The translations under genes and the position numbers were made by a program. Source: a virus. Taken from it: a stretch of DNA of 21,558 bases. Position 1 is the stretch's first letter. Each line of letters begins with the position of its first letter. The DNA is taken from the IMG/VR virus record IMGVR_UViG_3300008266_000574, positions 1-21,558 of that record; one strand, given 5' to 3'. The notes beneath the pieces are model-generated. The model had not been told where the DNA came from. It worked only from the letters and a program-made list of their open reading frames with translations, and did not search any database. Positions 16,696-21,558 of this stretch are shown in pieces.

Positions 16696-16707
16696 TATAT
16701 TTATCAT
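16696..16707 (+). promoter_or_regulatory. second copy of the 12-base motif, upstream of the fibre cluster
   Basis: TATATTTATCAT is identical to 3525-3536. It lies at the start of the 30-base gap at 16696-16725, the longest gap in the structural block, and its core ends 20 bases before ATG 16726. It is a candidate late promoter for the fibre cluster, here with room for a short leader. Confidence 0.4.
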
Positions 16708-16725
16708 ATATAATAATATAAAATA

Positions 16726-17382
16726 ATGGGATACTTAAATAACGCTGTTTTAACTATTGATGCTATTTTAACTAAAAAGGGCAGAGAACTTCTAGCTAAA
16801 AATGATGGTTCATTTAGAATAACTCAATTTGCTCTAGCTGATGATGAAATTGACTATTCTCTATATAATCCTACCCACCCTTCAGGGAGTGCTTTTTATG
16901 GGCAAGCTATTGAAAATATGCCCTTACTAGAAGCTTTCCCAGATGAAACACAAGTAATGAAATATAAATTAGTAACCTTACCTAGAGGTACAGCTAAAAT
17001 GCCTATACTTGACTTAGGATTTAGTTCAATAGTATTAAAACAGGGGGCTTCACTAGCTATAACTCCCCAAACTTTAAATTACCTAGGAAATAATCAAACA
17101 TATGAATCAAATGGTTATACAGCTACTATATCTGATGTTAGATTATTAAATACTTTTAATGGAGTAGGTATTAATACAGAAGCAGCTCAAACTTTAAATT
17201 CTACTACAACTTTAGGTACTAATGTATCTAAAACAGTTGTTGGAACTACATTTAATTTAACAGCCACAACTGTAAACACACTATTTGGTAATAATGTCCA
17301 ATTGCAAGCTACATTCACAGTTATAGGTAGAGATAGTGGGGCTAGATTAACCATACCTGTCACTATAACTAAAACTTCTTAA
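16726..17382 (+). CDS. fibre-assembly/structural protein with conserved N-terminal domain
   Basis: The N-terminal half of this 218-residue protein is conserved-looking: residues 10-47 contain TIDAILTKKGRELLAKNDGS, FRITQFALADDEIDYSLYN, followed by a Pro/His segment and MPLLEAFPDETQVMKYKLVTLPRGT to residue 89. This ILTKKGRELLA...FALADDEIDY block is found in structural proteins of many phages (family recollection, not a search). The C-terminal part (about 105-218) is Thr/Asn/Val-rich and beta, like an Ig-type or adhesin domain, ending ARLTIPVTITKTS. It starts the fibre block just after the second 12-base motif copy, 12 bases before the next gene. A tail-collar or fibre-base role is likely. Confidence 0.78.
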   Translation: MGYLNNAVLTIDAILTKKGRELLAKNDGSFRITQFALADDEIDYSLYNPTHPSGSAFYGQAIENMPLLEAFPDETQVMKYKLVTLPRGTAKMPILDLGFSSIVLKQGASLAITPQTLNYLGNNQTYESNGYTATISDVRLLNTFNGVGINTEAAQTLNSTTTLGTNVSKTVVGTTFNLTATTVNTLFGNNVQLQATFTVIGRDSGARLTIPVTITKTS

Positions 17383-17394
17383 TATATAAAAAAT

Positions 17395-18429
17395 ATGTCA
17401 TTTAAAAGATTAGATGCTGAGGATCTAGTAGTAAGCGCTGATAGTATAACAGCTACTTTATGGAGTACTAATGTTCCTATTCAAACAGAATTTTTCACCA
17501 GCTCAGTCCAAGCTTCAGGTACTAGTGGTAATTTTTACATAAATATTTACCAAACTTCTTCAACAGACCCATCTGCTACTACACAATTTAATATAGCTTA
17601 TGGGAATAAATACGGCTCTGGGTCTTTAGACTATACAACTGGTGTTTATGGAAAGTCCCCAACATCCACTATATATGGTCAATTTCAAAATTTAATTTTA
17701 GGGGATGAGAATACTGATTTTAATTTCAATGGAATTACTAAAACTGATTTTTATACCATTACTTTTGATAGACAAAGATTTAAAGAAAAATTATTCCCGG
17801 GTTCTCTTAATTTAAAATTAACTTCAGGCTCAACTACTATTCAATTAACAGATAATAGTGAAGATGTCACAAGTATAACCTTTACAGAAGCTGGTAGAGT
17901 ATTCCAAATAGTCTCAGGCAGTAATGGTAGTGCTATAGCTTCAGCTACATCAGCTACAGACTCTATAGCTGCTGGCATGACAATTTCAGGATCATATGGT
18001 TTATTCTTACCTGATATTGGTACAATTATATTAAATGCTTCAGCTTTAGACTTACCTACTAACCGTGGAGGATTAGCTCTAGGTACAGTTAGAGGAAGTA
18101 ATACAAATAATAATAATAATACTAGATTATACTCTGTTATATCTCAATCAGCTTATTTTAAAATAAACTCAGAAGAAACAATAACCTCAGACTTTGTATT
18201 TATAAGAGCTAGAAATGCTGAATTTAATTATTCTGAAAATCCTTCTTTTATAAGTGGTAGCCAAGGTACAGTTATATATGATTCTTTTATTAACAACCCT
18301 CAAACATTTGTCACCACTATAGGTTTATATAATGATACAAATGAATTACTAGCTGTAGCTAAATTAAGTAAACCTCTTAAAAAAGATTTTACAAAAGAAG
18401 CTCTTATTAGGGTTAAATTAGATTTCTAA
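17395..18429 (+). CDS. tail structural protein A, first of a tandem paralogue pair
   Basis: This 344-residue beta-rich structural protein has an N-terminal conserved block (1-100) including EDLVVSADSITATLWSTN and YGNKYGSGSLDYTTGVYG. The middle segment FDRQRFKEKLFPGSLNLKLTSG (124-145) is followed by a strand-rich domain (QLTDNSEDVTS, GRVFQIVSGSNGS) to about 220. A short Asn run (239-242) is encoded by (AAT)5. The C-terminal domain at 269-344 closes with NPSFISGS (282-289), TTIGLYNDTNELLAVAKLSKPL (307-328). The next gene shares this C-terminal domain, so the two are distant paralogues. Likely a tail fibre or baseplate-attached protein, with a role inferred from position. Confidence 0.75.
   Translation: MSFKRLDAEDLVVSADSITATLWSTNVPIQTEFFTSSVQASGTSGNFYINIYQTSSTDPSATTQFNIAYGNKYGSGSLDYTTGVYGKSPTSTIYGQFQNLILGDENTDFNFNGITKTDFYTITFDRQRFKEKLFPGSLNLKLTSGSTTIQLTDNSEDVTSITFTEAGRVFQIVSGSNGSAIASATSATDSIAAGMTISGSYGLFLPDIGTIILNASALDLPTNRGGLALGTVRGSNTNNNNNTRLYSVISQSAYFKINSEETITSDFVFIRARNAEFNYSENPSFISGSQGTVIYDSFINNPQTFVTTIGLYNDTNELLAVAKLSKPLKKDFTKEALIRVKLDF
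18106..18120 (+). repeat. (AAT)5 trinucleotide run
   Basis: Five tandem AAT codons encode the short Asn run in the structural protein at 17395-18429. Expansion or contraction would stay in frame and change a surface loop length. Confidence 0.9.
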
Positions 18430-18432
18430 TGA

Positions 18433-19347
18433 ATGAGTGTATTCAAAAAATTTCTATCACGAGACATTATTGTCACACCATTTAAAGTCACTAAAAACTT
18501 TCACTTTGAAGGGGCTAGTGCTTTAACTGGGTCTAATGTTGAAATTGATAGATTCTTAGGTAAAAATATAAGTGGTTCTTCTTATGATCCTGATCTAGGG
18601 CCTGTTACTGGTCAAGTAACATCTGAATATCAAGAATTAATTTATGATTCTATAAAACATTTATATTATAGTAATTATATTAGTAGTAGTGTAGGTGGTG
18701 GGAGTTATGAAAATTATTTATCTTCTACTTTAACAGCTTCTAGATTATTCCCAACTGGGGGAAATGATATTATAGGTGTTATATCTATCCCTTCTAAATT
18801 ATATGGCGAATATATACAACCTTCTTCTTTTAGATTTATCTCAGATAGTGGTAGTATAACAGATGATGGTGAGGGAAATCTTATATTCAACAATAACAAA
18901 TATTGCGGTAATATTCTATATAAACAAGGTATTATTGTTATTAATGGATTTTATTTAGGAGGATATGGCTCCGTTTCTTATGGAAATGCAACTTATGGAG
19001 GAGCAGAATTAGAATTTTCTAATTTAGATAGTTACATAACAAATTTTATAACTTCTAGTAATATTACTTGCTCCTTTACATCCACATATACTATATATGA
19101 AACTCAATATAAATGTACTATAGATGCTGATGAATTTAATCTTTCATACAACCCTAGCCTTATCTCAGGTAGTTTAACAGGAAGTATTTACAAAGACATA
19201 GTAACTGGTTCTGAATTTTCTCCTTATATAACAACTATAGGTTTATATGATGAAAATCAAGAATTATTAATGGTAGGTAAATTAGCCCAACCTCTCCCAA
19301 CATCACAAACAACTGACACAACTATACTTATAAACATAGATAGATAA
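18433..19347 (+). CDS. tail structural protein B, second of a tandem paralogue pair
   Basis: This 304-residue protein has several beta-rich or conserved-looking segments. The N-terminal segment FLSRDIIVTPFKVTKNFHFEG (7-27) is followed by YDSIKHLYYSNYI (71-83) and FPTGGNDIIGVISIPSKLYG (106-125). Then come EYIQPSSFRFISDSG (126-140), SITDDGEGNLIFNN and the GIIVINGFYLGGYGS stretch near 166-180. The C-terminal domain at 228-304 is shared with the preceding protein: NPSLISGS (240-247), PYITTIGLYDENQELLMVGK (264-283), then Q-P-L. The YDSIKHLYYSNYI motif is absent from the first paralogue. It starts 3 bases after the upstream stop. Likely another fibre or baseplate-attached structural subunit. Confidence 0.77.
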   Translation: MSVFKKFLSRDIIVTPFKVTKNFHFEGASALTGSNVEIDRFLGKNISGSSYDPDLGPVTGQVTSEYQELIYDSIKHLYYSNYISSSVGGGSYENYLSSTLTASRLFPTGGNDIIGVISIPSKLYGEYIQPSSFRFISDSGSITDDGEGNLIFNNNKYCGNILYKQGIIVINGFYLGGYGSVSYGNATYGGAELEFSNLDSYITNFITSSNITCSFTSTYTIYETQYKCTIDADEFNLSYNPSLISGSLTGSIYKDIVTGSEFSPYITTIGLYDENQELLMVGKLAQPLPTSQTTDTTILINIDR

Positions 19348-19351
19348 TATT

Positions 19352-20611
19352 ATGGCAAAAGTCCTTAAAAATATTTTTTCATCAAGTGTAGATGAAATTA
19401 ATCAAAATTACACTATTGAGTCATGGCATGTGTCTCAATCAATAGATGCTTTTACTGGAGTAGATGCCTATGATATTACTGTGAGTGGGAGTTTAAGTAT
19501 AGTTGGAACTACCAACATCACAAGCTCATTAAAGATATCAGGTTCTACTATAATAACAGGCTCAACAAATATTGCTGGGATTTTAACAGTTACTCAAGGT
19601 ATAACAGGTAGTTTATTTGGAACTTCAAGTTGGTCTTCAAATTCTATTAGCAGTTCTTATGCTTTAAGTAGTTCTTATGCTTTAAGTAGTTCTTATGCTC
19701 TTAGTAGTTCTTATGCTCTTAGTAGCTCATATGTTTTAAGTAGTTCATATGCTCTTAGTAGTTCTTATGCTCTTAGTAGTTCTTATGCTTTAAGTAGTTC
19801 TTATGCTTTTAGTTCAACAAGTGCTTCTTATGCTCTTAGTAGTTCTTATGCTTTAAGTAGTTCCTACGCGGTTAATGCTGTTTATGATGGTAACATGGGT
19901 TTTATAGATCCTGGATCTTTTACTTCTATTGTTGTTAATAATCACTATTATAGCAGTGTTAGTAAATATATTGTTAGTGATATTGATGGAACCAACCCAA
20001 CAGCTAATGGTGATCTTAGTGTAGATAGTGGTACACCTAGTTCTGTAACTACAATTGAAATAGAGAGACAAGACTCAGATGGTACTACTATCAGTGCTTT
20101 AGCTAATGTTGATATTGGTTCTACCATCCAACTTCAAAGCGGTACAGGAGCCTTAAATTCTACTTATATAGTTACAGGTGTCCTATCAACAGCTGGTTAT
20201 TATAGATTCTTCGTAAAATCCCTCTCTACCTCAGGAACTTTCACTAAATTAGCTTCACTAACTGTTACTATAATTACATATGAAAATCAAACTATATCAA
20301 CAGGTTATACTAAATTAAATATTGAAAATCAACAATCTGGTCAAGATTTGAAAGTAAGATTTGTTCCTTCTAATACTAATAATATTGGAGATATAGCTAT
20401 TATAGAAGTAGTTAATAATGTTTCATCTAATGATGCTTTAGATTTTTCTTATGCTCAAGCTTGGAACAGCACTAATGGCTCTCCTAACAAATATAGTTCA
20501 GATATAGTCACTGATATAACATCTGGAGAGCCAGCCTTTTTCTCTTTTATGACCATTCAATCTGGATCTTTAAAGGGATTAATGCCTTTAGGTTATGAAA
20601 ACTTTAGTTAA
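19352..20611 (+). CDS. tail fibre-like protein with hexapeptide repeat array
   Basis: This 419-residue protein has an N-terminal part (1-98) with ESWHVSQSIDAFTGVDAYDI and then short repeating strands of the form SGS/TGS and ITSS..., ending in SLFGTSSWSSN. The middle, residues 99-173, is a repeat tract of about eleven 6-residue units of the LSSSYA type with one 9-residue interruption, whose sequence is listed separately. The C-terminal part (174-419) is a beta-rich globular domain rich in Ser, Thr, Asp and Asn, with short Asp/Gly turns that could bind ions, and would be the receptor-binding tip. The repeat tract could form a trimeric beta-strand shaft. The protein is the last structural gene before the GIY-YIG gene. 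Confidence 0.82.
   Translation: MAKVLKNIFSSSVDEINQNYTIESWHVSQSIDAFTGVDAYDITVSGSLSIVGTTNITSSLKISGSTIITGSTNIAGILTVTQGITGSLFGTSSWSSNSISSSYALSSSYALSSSYALSSSYALSSSYVLSSSYALSSSYALSSSYALSSSYAFSSTSASYALSSSYALSSSYAVNAVYDGNMGFIDPGSFTSIVVNNHYYSSVSKYIVSDIDGTNPTANGDLSVDSGTPSSVTTIEIERQDSDGTTISALANVDIGSTIQLQSGTGALNSTYIVTGVLSTAGYYRFFVKSLSTSGTFTKLASLTVTIITYENQTISTGYTKLNIENQQSGQDLKVRFVPSNTNNIGDIAIIEVVNNVSSNDALDFSYAQAWNSTNGSPNKYSSDIVTDITSGEPAFFSFMTIQSGSLKGLMPLGYENFS
19646..19870 (+). repeat. in-frame 18-bp repeat array (hexapeptide LSSSYA type)
   Basis: The array is 225 bases and 75 codons: nine 18-base units, a 27-base irregular unit (19808-19834, FSSTSASYA), then two more 18-base units. Most units read (TTA or CTT)-AGT-AGT-TCT-TAT-GCT. 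The first unit starts ATT and the last uses TCC-TAC-GCG; one mid unit (fifth) has GTT in place of GCT. TTA and CTT units are mixed, in runs of two rather than in strict alternation. Serine is coded mainly by AGT and TCT. Confidence 0.97.
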
Positions 20612-20623
20612 AAATAATAAAAT

Positions 20624-21076
20624 ATGAATTGGTTATATTATGAGGATGAGATTGTTAATATATCACAATTTCCTGAAGAAACTTATGGGTTTATCTATAA
20701 AGTAACTCATAACCCTTCAGGAAAAATATATATTGGTAAAAAAGTACTTTACCATAATCAAAAGAAAAAACTTACCAAAGCTGAATTAGAATTATCAACT
20801 GGTAGAGGTAGAAAATCACTATATAAAATAGTTCAAAAAGAAAGTGATTGGAAAACTTATTATGGTTCTCAAAAAGACATTAAAGAATGTATTACTCAAG
20901 GTAAAAAAGAAGAATTCAAACGAGAAATTCTTCAATTTATAAACAATAAGAAACTTTTAACCTACTTTGAGACAAAATGGTTATTTACACTTGGAGTATT
21001 AGAACACCCCGATTCATATTTTAATGATAATATTCTAGGCAAGTTTTATAGAAAAGATTTTGATACTCAAGAATAG
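20624..21076 (+). CDS. GIY-YIG family endonuclease-like protein
   Basis: This 150-residue protein has the GIY-YIG signature strands: YGFIYKV at 21-27 as the first motif and KIYIGKK at 34-40 as the second. A conserved acidic residue E116 in YFETKWL (114-120) fits the metal-binding Glu of the family, and N134 in the YFNDN segment fits a later conserved Asn. Between them are a Lys-rich segment (46-51), RGRKSLYKI and an ESDWKTYYGSQ block at 73-83, which is typical of small phage members of this family. Such proteins cleave DNA and can be homing endonucleases or repair/packaging helpers. No separate DNA-binding domain is seen, so a role is unclear. It sits between the fibre gene and the primase gene, at the border of two modules. 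Confidence 0.82.
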   Translation: MNWLYYEDEIVNISQFPEETYGFIYKVTHNPSGKIYIGKKVLYHNQKKKLTKAELELSTGRGRKSLYKIVQKESDWKTYYGSQKDIKECITQGKKEEFKREILQFINNKKLLTYFETKWLFTLGVLEHPDSYFNDNILGKFYRKDFDTQE

Positions 21077-21083
21077 TTTTATA

Positions 21084-21091
21084 TCTTTATA
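21084..21091 (+). promoter_or_regulatory. one-mismatch copy of the TATTTATA motif before the primase gene
   Basis: TCTTTATA matches the octamer at 7 of 8 bases and ends 5 bases before ATG 21097, similar spacing to the copies at 1019 and 6001. It could be the same signal or chance in AT-rich DNA. Confidence 0.2.
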
Positions 21092-21096
21092 CTTTG

Positions 21097-21558
21097 ATGA
21101 TAAATCACATCCTAGTAACGCTAGTTGATTCTGTCTTAGGGCAAGGTAAAAAAACATCAAATGGTAATTATGCTTACCATTGTCCTTTTTGTCACCATCA
21201 TAAACCTAAACTTGAAATAAACTTTACAGAAAATAAACAAGGACATAATCCTTGGCATTGTTGGGTTTGTAATACTAGAGGAAAAACTATAGTAGGATTA
21301 TTTAAAAAAACTGAAGCATCCCCTGAAAAAATAGCTGAAGCTAAATCTTATGTTAAAAGTGGATATGAGGTAGAAGAAACCATTGTTAAAAACACTCTAA
21401 AACTACCTGAAGAATTTACTCCCCTATACCCAATACCTTCTGGTATTTCAGCTAAACATGCTTTATTTTATTTAAAGAAGAGAAATATAACAACTGAAGA
21501 TATTATAAAATATAATATTGGGTATTGTGAGTTTGGAGAATATGCTAATATGATTGTT
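21097..21558 (+). CDS. DNA primase, zinc-binding N-terminal part (cut by window edge)
   Basis: The first 154 codons of an open frame run off the right edge with no stop. A zinc-ribbon-type domain lies at residues 28-58: C29-x2-C32 (HCPFC) and C55-x2-C58 (HCWVC), with HHHKPKLEIN between. This C-x2-C...C-x2-C pattern with flanking His and basic residues fits the N-terminal zinc domain of a DnaG or T4 gp61-like primase, which recognises the template. Residues 108-154 have a helical segment (AKHALFYLKKRNITTEDIIKYN) like the start of the primase core. The catalytic TOPRIM part would lie beyond the window. It begins 20 bases after the GIY-YIG gene and appears to begin a replication module. The start at 21097 is the first ATG and keeps the zinc domain intact. 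Confidence 0.85.
   Translation, partial: MINHILVTLVDSVLGQGKKTSNGNYAYHCPFCHHHKPKLEINFTENKQGHNPWHCWVCNTRGKTIVGLFKKTEASPEKIAEAKSYVKSGYEVEETIVKNTLKLPEEFTPLYPIPSGISAKHALFYLKKRNITTEDIIKYNIGYCEFGEYANMIV

Noticed and set aside
18106-18120. The AAT run as a phase-variation switch.
   Set aside because: The unit is a trinucleotide, so length change keeps the frame. It cannot turn the gene off.
21077-21100. A Bacteroidota-type promoter (TAnnTTTG) before the primase gene.
   Set aside because: The TTTG at 21093-21096 is preceded by TA at the wrong spacing by one base either way, and no TTG lies at the expected upstream distance.

Overview
This is a late-gene segment of a T4-like (probably far-T4) contractile-tailed phage genome. 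All identified genes read rightward, coding is nearly gapless, and many genes overlap by 1 or 4 bases (TAATG, ATGA). The DNA is strongly AT-rich. Almost no start codon has a recognisable Shine-Dalgarno sequence, and starts sit instead in A/T-rich leaders. Together these suggest a low-GC host that does not depend on Shine-Dalgarno pairing, most likely a Bacteroidota/Flavobacteriia bacterium, perhaps marine. The host is an inference, not a direct reading.

Layout. (1) 13-201: two class II tRNA genes, tRNA-Ser(GCU) and tRNA-Leu(UAG). (2) 231-2802: small accessory genes: a HAD-type phosphatase, a YkuK-like RNase H-fold protein, an unknown protein with a UVR-like C-terminus, a small coiled-coil protein, an HD-domain phosphohydrolase and a one-pass membrane protein. 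(3) 2799-3882: a gp55-like late sigma factor and a small conserved helical protein. (4) 3879-14154: the baseplate module: a gp5-like hub/spike protein without a lysozyme domain, an unknown hub-associated protein, a small helical protein, gp25, gp6, a DNRLRE-like beta-rich protein, a small coiled-coil protein, and a 1326-residue wedge-like protein that appears to carry a LamG-like lectin domain inside a tail-protein-I-like framework. (5) 14164-20611: large beta-rich structural and fibre proteins, including two tandem distant paralogues and a fibre with an 18-bp/6-residue repeat array. (6) 20624-21558: a GIY-YIG family protein, then the 5' part of a zinc-binding DNA primase that runs off the right edge and marks the switch to replication genes.

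How it fits together. The gp55-like factor would direct host RNA polymerase to late promoters, and the genes after it build the baseplate and the host-contact fibres. An octamer TATTTAT(A/C) sits just upstream of four starts at unit boundaries (genes at 1033, 3538, 6013 and 16726), two of them within an identical 12-mer. A one-mismatch copy precedes the primase. This is the best candidate for a phage-specific control signal here. If it acts as a -10 element, several late mRNAs would begin at or next to the AUG, that is, be leaderless, which would fit the missing Shine-Dalgarno sites.

No CRISPR array, insertion sequence, integrase, convincing terminator or rRNA is visible, and there is no gene-free stretch longer than 300 bases.
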